A program made the translations under genes and the position numbers. Source: Phyllobacteriaceae bacterium (GTDB lineage Bacteria; Pseudomonadota; Alphaproteobacteria; Rhizobiales; Devosiaceae). Taken from it: 12,824 nt of DNA. The stretch lies in NCBI GenBank assembly GCA_012799265.1, contig JAAZLP010000091.1, positions 1-12,824 of the forward strand. Direction: 5' to 3'. The notes beneath the pieces were generated by a model. The model saw only the letters and a program-made list of their open reading frames with translations. It was not told the origin of the DNA and did no database searches. Below, piece after piece: positions 1 to 9,169 of this stretch; position 1 is the first letter of the stretch, and every line of letters begins with the position of its first letter.

Positions 1-289
1 GCCCCGCCCCATCGTCAAAGGCGACCGGATTAGGAAACTCTAGGTAACTACCGGGCTCAATCAGGGCGACGAACATGTCAGCGGCTGTTGGGTCAGGGAC
101 GATTTTGCTGACACGCGCGATGGCGTAGTAGCCCTTGGAGCCCCGAACTTTGACGGGTTCATAATAGAGAACCCAGTCGCCAATCATTTCACTGGCGCGT
201 CCCAAATAGGCTTTCGGAAATTGATACCGCTCGGCGGGACTGTCGTCGTAGATCGAGTCCGCGCGATGGATAAAGACGCCCAGTGCCAT
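1..289 (-). CDS. HNH endonuclease-type protein, N-terminal part (partial)
   Basis: The frame opens with ATG at 289-287 and stays open for 96 codons to the window edge, so only the N-terminus is present. A good ribosome binding site (GGGGGAA) lies 6 nt before the ATG. The protein starts MALGVFIHRADSIYDDSPAE and continues through DWVLYYEPVK, YYAIARVSKIVPDP and LIEPGSYLEFPNPVAF. I recognise this as the N-terminal region of a family of predicted alphaproteobacterial restriction-type HNH endonucleases, in which a PUA/EVE-like reading domain precedes a C-terminal HNH nuclease. The nuclease part would lie to the left of the window, so the activity cannot be confirmed here. The gene follows the regA terminator by about 110 nt on the same strand and probably has its own promoter. 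Family assignment is from memory of the motif pattern; the coding call is firmer than the product. Confidence 0.62.
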   Translation of the reverse strand, partial: MALGVFIHRADSIYDDSPAERYQFPKAYLGRASEMIGDWVLYYEPVKVRGSKGYYAIARVSKIVPDPTAADMFVALIEPGSYLEFPNPVAFDDGAG

Positions 290-401
290 AGTATTTCCCC
301 CAAGGCACTATAGACGTCCCTCGCCTTCCAGTCGATCCATTAACCCCACCCCGCTTCACCCTGATAGGGGGAGGGGCGCAGAGTGGGCTATCGGTGGGAA
401 T
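290..401. other. Intergenic region between regA terminator and HNH gene
   Basis: No gene is visible. An imperfect inverted repeat of C-runs and G-runs (about 342-377, CCCCACCCC facing GGGGGAGGGG) resembles the short C/G-rich palindromes scattered between genes in Hyphomicrobiales. The promoter for the leftward HNH gene presumably lies here, but I see no convincing -35/-10 pair. Confidence 0.3.
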
Positions 402-426
402 AAAAAAAGCGGGCCGGGGCCCGCTT
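402..426 (-). terminator. Intrinsic terminator of regB-regA
   Basis: Read on the minus strand, an 8-bp perfect stem (AAGCGGGC with GCCCGCTT, 426-419 and 414-407) with a 4-nt loop is followed by an uninterrupted run of T (complement of the A run 402-408). It lies 26 nt past the regA stop codon and is a textbook rho-independent terminator. Confidence 0.9.
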
Positions 427-452
427 GATTGGTTTGGCGATGATGTTCGCTC

Positions 453-1016
453 TTAGCGCGGGGCGCGTTTGGCGAGGATGCGCTGCAGGGTGCGGCGGTG
501 CATGTTCAGACGACGCGCCGTCTCGGAAACATTGCGGTCGCAGAGCTCGTAAACGCGCTGGATGTGTTCCCAACGGACGCGGTCGGCGGACATCGGGTTT
601 TCCGGGGGCTCGGGCTTGTCTTCGCCGGTCGCAAGCAGCGCATTGATGACATCATCGGCATCGGCGGGCTTGGATAGATAATCCATGGCGCCCAGCTTCA
701 CCGCCGTCACGGCGGTGGCGATATTGCCATAGCCGGTCAGGACGACGGCGCGGGCATCGGGGCGCTTCTGATGCAGCGCGGAAACCACGTCGAGGCCATT
801 GCCATCTTCGAGGCGCAGGTCGACCACCGCAAAGGCGGGCGGCTTTTCGGCGACGGCGGCGAGGCCGGCGGCTACGCTATCGGCGATGCGGACATCAAAG
901 CCGCGTCGGACCATGGCCCGTTCAAGACGGGAGAGGAAGGCTGTGTCATCGTCGACGAGCAGAATGCTGGGATCGCCGGCCAGAAGATCTTCGATCGTGT
1001 TCATGGGTGTTTCCAT
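453..1016 (-). CDS. regA: RegA/ActR family redox response regulator
   Basis: A 187-residue two-domain response regulator. Residues about 17-130 form the receiver domain: acidic pocket D22-D24, phospho-acceptor D66 in VVDLRLEDG, T94 and K116 (LSKPAD). After a short proline-rich linker (135-141) comes a small Fis-like DNA-binding domain with helix-turn-helix around 163-182 (NVSETARRLNMHRRTLQRIL). The MHRRTLQRIL recognition helix and the very short C-terminus are typical of RegA/PrrA/ActR, whose usual length is about 180-190. In this family the partner kinase RegB/ActS phosphorylates it and it controls redox-responsive genes for respiration, carbon and nitrogen fixation. It sits 15 nt behind regB, surely cotranscribed, with GGCGAGG about 5 nt before the ATG. 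A second ATG at codon 5 (1004) is possible. The cognate pairing is inferred from adjacency and is very secure. Confidence 0.93.
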   Translation of the reverse strand: METPMNTIEDLLAGDPSILLVDDDTAFLSRLERAMVRRGFDVRIADSVAAGLAAVAEKPPAFAVVDLRLEDGNGLDVVSALHQKRPDARAVVLTGYGNIATAVTAVKLGAMDYLSKPADADDVINALLATGEDKPEPPENPMSADRVRWEHIQRVYELCDRNVSETARRLNMHRRTLQRILAKRAPR

Positions 1017-1031
1017 AATACCTCGCCGCCT

Positions 1032-2339
1032 TTACGTCAAAACCGCGTTGCGCGGCCAGGTGATGGTCACGCGAGCGTGACCGACTGGCGCGACATTGTC
1101 AAAAGTCAGATGGGCCCCGGTTCGTTCCAAAAGCGTCTTGGCAATGAAAATTCCAAGACCCAGGCCGCCCGGCTTGTGGGCATCGCTGCCCGAGGGATCG
1201 CGGGGGCGGCTGGTGAGATAGGGCTCGCCCAGGCGCGCCAGCATTTCGGAGGCAAAGCCGGGGCCGTCATCAGTGATGGTGACCGTGATGGTGGAAGCAT
1301 CCCAGCGGCTGTCGATGCGCACGCTTTCATGGGCGAACTGGGAGGCATTCTCGATGAGATTGCCCAGGCCATAGAGCAGGCCCACCGAGCGCGGGAAGAC
1401 CGGCGCGTCACCATCGGTTTCCTCGGTGTAAAAAAGAATGGCCTTGCCGCGGCCCTCGAGCGGGCGGGCCACCTCGTCGAGGATTTCGGCCAGCGGGGCT
1501 TCGGCGAAGATCTCGGCCTGGGTGCTGTTGAGATTGCGCAGCTTGGCCAGAATGGCGCGGCACCTGGCGGCCTGGGAGATGATGAGCTCGACATCGTCGG
1601 CGAGTTGGCTGCCCTCCTCCACCTCGGCGCGCATTTCCTTGGCGGCGAGCGCGATAGTCGAAAGTGGCGTGCCCAGTTCGTGCGCGGCAGCGGCGGCGAG
1701 GCCGTCGAGCGCAGAGAGCTGTTCGCGGCGGGACAGGGCGAGCTCGGTCGCGGCGAGCGCATCGGCGATCTGGCGGGCATCATGGGCAACGCGATTGGTA
1801 TAGGCGGCGATGAAGACCGTGCCGCAGATCAGCGAGACCCAGATGCCGATGACATAGATGCGGTGGAAGACGATCGGCTCGGCCGGATCCCAGGGAAGCG
1901 GCAGGTGAAAGAGCGAGATCAGCGAGGCAATGGTGCAGGCGAGGAAGGCGAGGATGAAGGTCTGCCGCTGCGGGAGCGTGGTGGCAGAGACCGAGACGGG
2001 CGCGAGAAGCAGCAGCGAGAAGGGATTTTGCAGACCGCCCGTCAGCGCGAGAAGACAGCCGAGCTGGACAAGATCGAAGGCCAGCTGGGTGGCGGCGATG
2101 CGCGGGGAAAGCCGGACATGGGGACCGTAGCGGACGACGAGATAGACATTGAGCCCGGCCGAGAGCGCAATCAGGATCAGACATTCCCAGAGCGGCACCG
2201 GAAAGCCGAGGCCGAAGGCGACGAAGACGACGCCAGCGGACTGGCCCGCAACCGCCAGCCAGCGCAGCAGCAACAGAGTCTGCAGACGCATGGGACGCCA
2301 GTCGGCGGGGGACATCAGGGGGGATACGCTTTCACTCAT
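1032..2339 (-). CDS. regB: RegB/ActS family redox-sensing histidine kinase
   Basis: A 435-residue membrane sensor kinase. The N-terminal ~180 residues hold about six hydrophobic helices (roughly 21-43, 48-70, 82-100, 107-120, 127-147, 160-181). Between two of them is GGLQNPF (101-107), the heptapeptide implicated in ubiquinone binding in RegB. The H-box has H220 (AAAAHELGTPLSTI). The conserved dimerisation-domain cysteine used as a redox switch in Rhodobacter RegB corresponds to C260 (AARCRAIL). N-box (NLIENA, 327-332), G1 (DDGPGF, 357-362) and G2 (GGLGLGIF, 391-398) make up a complete ATP-binding domain. It therefore appears fully active, reporting quinone/redox state to RegA. The ATG at 2339 is the first possible start, since a TGA lies two codons upstream in frame; the ribosome site before it is weak. 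No senC/sco gene is adjacent, unlike the Rhodobacter locus. Confidence 0.93.
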   Translation of the reverse strand: MSESVSPLMSPADWRPMRLQTLLLLRWLAVAGQSAGVVFVAFGLGFPVPLWECLILIALSAGLNVYLVVRYGPHVRLSPRIAATQLAFDLVQLGCLLALTGGLQNPFSLLLLAPVSVSATTLPQRQTFILAFLACTIASLISLFHLPLPWDPAEPIVFHRIYVIGIWVSLICGTVFIAAYTNRVAHDARQIADALAATELALSRREQLSALDGLAAAAAHELGTPLSTIALAAKEMRAEVEEGSQLADDVELIISQAARCRAILAKLRNLNSTQAEIFAEAPLAEILDEVARPLEGRGKAILFYTEETDGDAPVFPRSVGLLYGLGNLIENASQFAHESVRIDSRWDASTITVTITDDGPGFASEMLARLGEPYLTSRPRDPSGSDAHKPGGLGLGIFIAKTLLERTGAHLTFDNVAPVGHARVTITWPRNAVLT

Positions 2340-2463
2340 GGGTCAGACATATCCCATCTTGGCGCCGGAAAGGAGATTTCCCGGGGTTACGTACGGTAAA
2401 ATAAGCGCAGCGCATAGGTAAAGCGTGGTCGATTTCAAGACGCGAAAAACGACGGGCACATTC

Positions 2464-2492
2464 TTGATCCTGCCCCCACGGGTCCCAAATAA
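2464..2492 (+). promoter_or_regulatory. Possible promoter of the DUF2852 gene
   Basis: TTGATC (2464-2469) and AAATAA (2487-2492) are separated by 17 nt and lie about 30 nt before the start codon. The -10 match is only fair, so this is a weak candidate. Confidence 0.25.
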
Positions 2493-2521
2493 AGGTCATC
2501 GTGACTGGGAGTCGAAACACC

Positions 2522-2971
2522 ATGAATACTGCAATCATCAAACCTCAATGGTCACCCGTGACCATCGCCCTGATGGTCCTGGGCTTTGTGATCTTCTGGC
2601 CGCTGGGCCTGGCCATGCTCGGCTACATCCTCTGGGGTGAAAAATTCGGCGGATCTGCGGAAAAGGCGCAGGCCTACTGGAACAAGGGAATGAGTTTCAT
2701 GCGCAGCAACAGCAAGCCGAGCGGCTTCGGCGGGGCCTATGCCTCTTCGGGCAATGCCGCCTTTGACGAATACCGTTCCGAGCAGCTGCGTCGCCTCGAA
2801 GAAGAGCGCGCCCGGCTCGACGCCGAAATCGACGCGTTCCACGAATATATGGCCAATCTGCGCAAGGCCAAGGACCGCGAAGAGTTCGACCGCTTCATGA
2901 GCGAGCGTCGCGGCAATCGCCAGGGTTATGGCGAAGCCGACCGCAATAGCTGGGACAACCAGAACACCTGA
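2522..2971 (+). CDS. DUF2852 domain-containing membrane protein
   Basis: About 149 residues from the ATG at 2522. The N-terminus MNTAIIKPQWSPVTIALMVL leads straight into a transmembrane segment (about residues 12-38, ending GYILWGEKF), followed by a cytoplasmic charged region. Residues about 80-125 are rich in E, R, K and D with a heptad-like pattern (SEQLRRLEEERARLDAEIDA) predicting a coiled coil, then YMANLRKAKDREEFDRFM. This arrangement matches the DUF2852 family of alphaproteobacteria, which has no known function. A GTG at 2501 gives seven extra residues with an AAAGG site, but GGGAG lies about 9 nt before the ATG and family members usually begin MxTAxI. It is monocistronic, being divergent from regB and followed by a terminator. 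The name is recognised from the sequence pattern; function is unknown. Confidence 0.82.
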   Translation: MNTAIIKPQWSPVTIALMVLGFVIFWPLGLAMLGYILWGEKFGGSAEKAQAYWNKGMSFMRSNSKPSGFGGAYASSGNAAFDEYRSEQLRRLEEERARLDAEIDAFHEYMANLRKAKDREEFDRFMSERRGNRQGYGEADRNSWDNQNT

Positions 2972-2996
2972 TTTCCTCTCCGTTCCCAACGGTCAC

Positions 2997-3024
2997 TGGC
3001 GTCCCGCAAGGGGCGCCATTTTTT
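2997..3024 (+). terminator. Intrinsic terminator of the DUF2852 gene
   Basis: Stem TGGCGTCCC (2997-3005) pairs with GGGGCGCCA (3010-3018) with one G-T wobble around a GCAA tetraloop, followed by six T (3019-3024). It lies 25 nt after the stop. Confidence 0.9.
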
Positions 3025-3074
3025 GTGGGGGTGGGGCGTGGGAGTTTGGCGGGTGAGCGCACGCCCCCAGCACA

Positions 3075-3159
3075 GTGCCGCCCTCGGACTTGATCCGAGG
3101 GCCAATCTCCGCTTCGCGATCGCGGCTAGTGGTCCTCGGGTCAAGCCCGAGGACGGTGC
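3075..3159. repeat. REP-like palindromic doublet
   Basis: Two hairpin-forming units face each other: 3075-3103 (core CCCTCGGACTTGATCCGAGGG) and 3131-3159 (core TCCTCGGGTCAAGCCCGAGGA). Each is itself a palindrome, and the right unit is an imperfect reverse complement of the left, so the whole is a BIME-like inverted pair with a 27-nt spacer that contains the palindrome CGCGATCGCG (3115-3124). Units of the type CCTCGGG-TYAAG-CCCGAGG are scattered in many copies between genes in Hyphomicrobiales. No second copy is visible in this window. Confidence 0.65.
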
Positions 3160-3282
3160 GGTGGGTGGAGAGGCGTTTTGCTGTCTGCGGGACGGTGAGG
3201 GTGCGCCTCCCGTCCCGAGCTGGCAGTTCTGAGCCGTTACGAATGAGCGACGGCGCCAGCGAATCTTCTATAGTAAAAAACC
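3160..3282. other. Leader region of the metallopeptidase gene
   Basis: No gene. A 7-bp perfect stem (GGGACGG 3189-3195 with CCGTCCC 3210-3216) lacks a T run. A TATAGT (3269-3274) sits only 8 nt before the next gene's ATG and no Shine-Dalgarno sequence intervenes, which would fit a leaderless transcript if TATAGT is a -10 element; no good -35 is seen. Confidence 0.3.
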
Positions 3283-4032
3283 ATGTTCTCCTTTCTCCGC
3301 CAGCGCCCGGCGCCGCCAAAGACAACCGAGATCGAGCTTGATGGCATGACCGTCTCGGTGGCGGTGAAGCTGAGCAATCGCGCGAAGAGTTTTAGGCTGT
3401 CGCTGCCGGCGACGGGGCCGCTGCTGACGCTGCCGGAAAAGGCGCGCTGGGAGGATGCGGAAGCGTTCTTGCATCGTCACCGGCATTGGCTGGCGGCACG
3501 GCTGCCACGACAGAGCATGGCCAAGCGCCTTGGGAGCGACATCATGCTGCCGCTGCGCGGGGTCGAACACGCGGTGATCGGCTCGGGCGTTCTGCGCGGA
3601 CGGGTGGAGGTCGGCGAGGACGAGGAAGGGCACTTCATCAACCTCCCGGGCGCAGACGAGCATCACGCGCGAAGGCTCTATGACTGGCTGAAGAAGGAGG
3701 CGCTGGCCGATCTCACCGAACGCAGTGCTTTTCATGCGGCCCGGCTCGGTGTCAGCGTCAAGCAGATCAGGCTGCGGAGCCAGGCGAGCCGCTGGGGATC
3801 GTGCTCGTCGAACGGCAATATCAATTACAACTGGCGGCTCATCCTCGCGCCGCCCTTTGTGCTCGACTATGTGGCCGCCCATGAGGTGGCTCATCTCGTC
3901 GAGATGAACCACTCGCCCGCCTTCTGGGCGACGGTGGAGCGGACCCTACCCGATATGGAGCGGGGCAGAGCGTGGCTAAAAGCACACGGTCGGGACCTGA
4001 TGGCGTGGCAGGCGCCCAAGAGCGGCGCTTAG
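3283..4032 (+). CDS. M48-type metallopeptidase (YgjP/DUF45, SprT-like)
   Basis: 249 residues with a complete YgjP-type zincin domain. The signature SRWGSCS (169-175) precedes NYNWRLILAPPFVLDYVAAHEVAHLVEMNHSPAFW: H200 and H204 with E201 form the HExxH zinc/catalytic site and H210 in MNHSPAFW is the likely third zinc ligand. The N-terminal part (15-110) is a beta-rich region with R33 and K35-R38 (SNRAKSFRLSL) as usual in the family. No signal peptide is present, so it is cytoplasmic. Family members are annotated as predicted metal-dependent hydrolases; the true substrate is not established. The ATG at 3283 has no evident ribosome site, but the next in-frame ATG (codon 22) would cut into the conserved N-terminus. 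It stands alone after a REP-like element, with the next gene 44 nt downstream on the same strand. Confidence 0.88.
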   Translation: MFSFLRQRPAPPKTTEIELDGMTVSVAVKLSNRAKSFRLSLPATGPLLTLPEKARWEDAEAFLHRHRHWLAARLPRQSMAKRLGSDIMLPLRGVEHAVIGSGVLRGRVEVGEDEEGHFINLPGADEHHARRLYDWLKKEALADLTERSAFHAARLGVSVKQIRLRSQASRWGSCSSNGNINYNWRLILAPPFVLDYVAAHEVAHLVEMNHSPAFWATVERTLPDMERGRAWLKAHGRDLMAWQAPKSGA

Positions 4033-4076
4033 CGTTTGCCCTTGCCGCGGTGCTGCCGTAATCGTCCTGCCGTTAC

Positions 4077-4421
4077 ATGATCATGCGCCGCCTCATCGCC
4101 TTCATCGCGATCATCTTTGCCCTCGCCGCCACTATTGGCGCGACGACGGCACATGCGCATCGCTATGTGTCGACGCCCATCGTGGTGCTCAACCATGTCG
4201 ATGAAGACAATAGAGCGATCCCCGTGGTCGTCATCATCCAGCGCGGCGAGGTCGACCTCGGCTCGGGCATCATCATGCCCTGCGGCTTTCATCCAGTGAT
4301 CGTCGTCGAGCAGACGGCGCTGGTGCATCCGGAGCCCTGCGCGGCAACCGAAATGCTGAAGGAAGTGGCGGGCCATCCCTGGTCAGCCCCCATACCACTA
4401 AAGCCGCCCCGGCACGCCTGA
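4077..4421 (+). CDS. Small exported protein of unknown function
   Basis: 114 residues; a second ATG two codons later (4083) is equally plausible and would match the usual signal-peptide shape (MRRLIAF). Residues 4-27 form a classical signal peptide: RR, a hydrophobic core (LIAFIAIIFALAATIGA) and an AHA cleavage motif ending at 27. The mature part (~87 residues) is beta-rich, with runs such as PIVVLNHVD, IPVVVIIQRG and HPVIVVEQT, and two cysteines (C69, C88) that could form a disulfide in the periplasm. The C-terminal tail is proline-rich. I do not recognise a family. It lies between the metallopeptidase and the L,D-transpeptidase on the same strand (44 and 56 nt gaps) without a visible terminator, so shared transcription is possible. 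Third-position GC is high in this frame, which supports real coding. Confidence 0.68.
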   Translation: MIMRRLIAFIAIIFALAATIGATTAHAHRYVSTPIVVLNHVDEDNRAIPVVVIIQRGEVDLGSGIIMPCGFHPVIVVEQTALVHPEPCAATEMLKEVAGHPWSAPIPLKPPRHA

Positions 4422-4451
4422 GCGCCCCCTAACCTCCCCCAAAACGCTCAG

Positions 4452-4465
4452 GGCCGTTCGCGGCC
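4452..4465 (+). promoter_or_regulatory. Small TTCG-loop hairpin before the L,D-transpeptidase
   Basis: GGCCG (4452-4456), loop TTCG, CGGCC (4461-4465) forms a compact stable hairpin directly abutting the AAGGA ribosome site (4466-4470). It has no T run and so is not a terminator; it may stabilise the 5' end of the mRNA. Confidence 0.35.
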
Positions 4466-4477
4466 AAGGAAATTCTT

Positions 4478-5164
4478 ATGTCTTATGTTATCGACGCGAC
4501 CATGTCGCGCCGCGCCCTCTTGGCTGGTCTCACCAGCCTCGGCGCCCTCACCCTTGCCGGCTGCTCGACCACCGGCACGACCCGCACCCCCGTGGCTTCC
4601 GAGCCGGTGCGTCCCGCCATTCCGGCCGATGTGCTGGCAAAATATGCGGCGCTGCCGGATGAGGAATATCCGGTGCCAGCCGCCGATATTTCCATGCTCA
4701 ACCCGATCTACTGGCGGCAGGAAGTCGACAATATCACCGGCGAGAAGGAAGGCTCGGTCGTCGTCGATACGGCCAACTACTTCCTCTATTTCACCATGCC
4801 GAATGGCCGGGCCATGCGCTATGGCGTGGGCCTCGGACGCGCCGGCTTTGAATGGAGCGGCAAGGGCCATATCGCCTATAAGCGCAAGTGGCCGGTCTGG
4901 ACCCCACCCGCCGAAATGATCGAGCGCCAGCCGGAACTGGAAATGTACCGCCACGGTCAGCCGCCGGGCCTGCTGAACGCGCTCGGCGCGCGCGCGCTGT
5001 ACATTCACCAGGGCAATCGCGACACGCTCTATCGCGTGCACGGCACGATGGACGTCGTGACCATCGGCAAGGCTGTCTCGAGCGGCTGTGTGCGCCTGCT
5101 CTTCCAGGACATCATCGACCTGCATGATCGCGTGCCGAACGGCGCCCCAATCATCGTGATCTAA
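4478..5164 (+). CDS. L,D-transpeptidase (YkuD family), probable lipoprotein
   Basis: 228 residues. AAGGAAA lies 6-7 nt before the ATG at 4478, favouring it over the ATG at 4502. The leader has twin arginines (SRRALLAG, 10-17), a hydrophobic stretch and a lipobox LAGC with C29, followed by a Ser/Thr-rich linker. It is thus either a Sec- or Tat-exported lipoprotein. The YkuD catalytic domain covers about 95-228 with H188 (YRVHGT) and the SSGCVRL motif (201-207), C204 being the nucleophile. Such enzymes form meso-DAP to meso-DAP (3-3) cross-links in peptidoglycan, or attach proteins to it, in the periplasm. The long insert IERQPELEMYRHGQPPG is usual in proteobacterial members. The gene ends in a strong terminator. 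Whether it cross-links or anchors cannot be told from sequence. Confidence 0.92.
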   Translation: MSYVIDATMSRRALLAGLTSLGALTLAGCSTTGTTRTPVASEPVRPAIPADVLAKYAALPDEEYPVPAADISMLNPIYWRQEVDNITGEKEGSVVVDTANYFLYFTMPNGRAMRYGVGLGRAGFEWSGKGHIAYKRKWPVWTPPAEMIERQPELEMYRHGQPPGLLNALGARALYIHQGNRDTLYRVHGTMDVVTIGKAVSSGCVRLLFQDIIDLHDRVPNGAPIIVI

Positions 5165-5170
5165 AGCAAA

Positions 5171-5200
5171 AGCCCCGGAGTGATCCGGGGCTCTTTTATT
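5171..5200. terminator. Bidirectional terminator between convergent genes
   Basis: A 9-bp perfect stem (AGCCCCGGA 5171-5179, TCCGGGGCT 5184-5192, loop GTGA) is followed by CTTTTATTTT on the plus strand. On the minus strand it is followed by TTTTGCTTT. It serves the L,D-transpeptidase, and the HXXEE gene's stop (5198-5196) lies a few bases before the stem on the other strand. Confidence 0.88.
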
Positions 5201-5546
5201 TTGGGGAATCGACCGCCCGGAGCACTATCCAACCGAATACCGGCACGATGACCAGAAGTGCGGTGACCAGACCCGGCATGATGCTGGCGGTGATGAGGCT
5301 CAGCGCCAGATGCGAGCCGGCATTGAGCAGCATGACCAGCGCGAAGAGGCGCAGCATTGGCGCCTGCCAGCGGTGCGGCCGGAACTGGCACCAGAGGGCG
5401 AAGGCGAAGGCGACAGCGGCCAGCACCAGCAGGACAGCAATTATAGCAAAGGCAGCGTCAGACCAGAGCGACATCGCAAAGCGCGGATGATCCCGCCCCC
5501 ATGAAGGGATGCCTAGGGCGATTTCCTCGACATTGTGAAGCGCCAA
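5196..5546 (-). CDS. HXXEE-motif membrane protein, short or 5'-truncated
   Basis: About 116 residues if translation begins at TTG 5546. The HNVEE motif (residues 4-8) followed by LGIPSW is the signature of the HXXEE family of small membrane proteins of unknown function. Three hydrophobic helices follow (about 30-52, 63-87, 90-109), and NAGSHL holds a second family-like histidine. The start is odd. Reading upstream in frame gives RWAAAFALALHNVEE, which looks like the rest of the first helix, but the frame is closed by the stop codon of the PBP gene (TAA 5585-5583) with no ATG or GTG in between. Either the gene uses TTG with a shortened first helix, or it lost its 5' end. No clear ribosome site is seen. 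If ATG at 5474 were used (MSLWSDAAF), the signature would be lost. Confidence 0.6.
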   Translation of the reverse strand: MALHNVEEIALGIPSWGRDHPRFAMSLWSDAAFAIIAVLLVLAAVAFAFALWCQFRPHRWQAPMLRLFALVMLLNAGSHLALSLITASIMPGLVTALLVIVPVFGWIVLRAVDSPK

Positions 5547-5549
5547 GGC

Positions 5550-5576
5550 AAAAGCGGCGGCCCAGCGCGGGCCGCC
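5550..5576 (-). terminator. Terminator of the class A PBP gene
   Basis: On the minus strand GGCGGCCC (5576-5569), loop GCGCT, GGGCCGCC (5563-5556) is a perfect 8-bp stem starting 6 nt past the PBP stop codon, followed by GCTTTT, a short T run. It overlaps the sequence that would encode the start of the HXXEE protein. Confidence 0.7.
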
Positions 5577-5582
5577 AGGGAC

Positions 5583-8354
<2,772 letters not shown>

Positions 8355-8647
8355 CAAGCAACCTGTCGAAGAGACGTGTTTTCTGCTTCTACCCTGTTCG
8401 CCCGCCGAGGGAAACAAATGGTCGACAAGAGGTTAAGGCCGGGACTGCCGGCAAGCGGTACCTCACGAGCTGTCGAGAGCAGCACATGTGCCGCTTTTCC
8501 GCGCGAATTGTGGCGTGTTTAGGGGCGACGCGCGGGTTTCAGACGCTTGTGACCCGGGCGCAACAGCGGCTGGGGGCGCGAGACATGGCGCGCTGACCGA
8601 AAGGGGCGGACTTGCCGGGCGGGCAAGGTTTACGGCAAGAAGGGGCA
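8355..8647. other. Divergent promoter region between PBP and HExxH genes
   Basis: 293 nt with no supported gene. It must contain the promoters of the leftward PBP gene and the rightward HExxH gene. I see no clear -35/-10 pairs or strong dyads. Open frames here are continuations of antisense frames without start or ribosome-site support. Confidence 0.4.
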
Positions 8648-9169
8648 ATGCGCGTACTTTTGCTTGTCCTTTCACTCTTTTTTCTGAGCCTCTCCCCTGT
8701 CCGCGCCGATGTGCTCGATGATGCGCTGGCGGACGCCTGGCTCATGCTCGAGCGGGCGGGCGCTCGGCTGGATGGGGCGCGGTTCGGGGTGGACCTTACC
8801 GCCTATCGCGACGCGCTTTCCGTGCATCGGTTTCGCTCCCCCCATTGGGGCGGGGAGATGACGCTCGACATTGCCGTGCGCGCGGCGGCCGAGGGCGACT
8901 GCGCCCGCTATGCCGCCTATGTGCGTATGCCACCGGAAAACGGGACGGTCACGCTCGTCATCTGCCCGCAATTTACCAATACGGGGACGCGTGAGCTGCG
9001 TGCGCTGACGATTCTGCATGAACTGGTGCATGTGGTGGCGGGGCCGGATGAATGCCGCGCCATGAGCTTTGCCGCCGAGGTGGAGCAACTCTCGACCAGG
9101 CGCTTCACCAATGTCGAGCGATACTGGCGCGCGAATGGCTGCGAGGGCTCGGGGTTTCGGTTGCCGTAA
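8648..9169 (+). CDS. Exported HExxH protein, possible metallopeptidase
   Basis: 173 residues from ATG 8648, preceded by AAGAAGGGGCA (a ribosome site, though close). Residues 1-20 are a signal peptide (MRVLLLVLSLFFLSLSPVRA, cleavage before D21). The mature part has four cysteines (C85, C106, C136, C165), consistent with two periplasmic disulfides. TILHELVHVVAGPDE contains HELVH (124-128), the zinc-binding HExxH pattern, with D134/E135 or E144 (FAAEVEQLS) as possible third ligands. This resembles small secreted zincins, but I cannot assign a peptidase family, and no substrate is suggested. An upstream frame from 8612 would add 12 residues and spoil the signal peptide, so I reject it. It is divergent from the PBP gene and its stop codon directly abuts that of hicB (TAA|TTA). 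Confidence 0.72.
   Translation: MRVLLLVLSLFFLSLSPVRADVLDDALADAWLMLERAGARLDGARFGVDLTAYRDALSVHRFRSPHWGGEMTLDIAVRAAAEGDCARYAAYVRMPPENGTVTLVICPQFTNTGTRELRALTILHELVHVVAGPDECRAMSFAAEVEQLSTRRFTNVERYWRANGCEGSGFRLP

Noticed and set aside
771..2399. A 542-codon open frame antisense to regB and regA
   Set aside because: Same cause: low-complexity translation (G, D, E, R), no domain, and it spans two well-defined genes on the other strand.
3189..3216. GGGACGG/CCGTCCC hairpin considered as a terminator
   Set aside because: There is no T run on either strand and no gene end close to it; the DUF2852 gene already has a strong terminator at 2997-3024.
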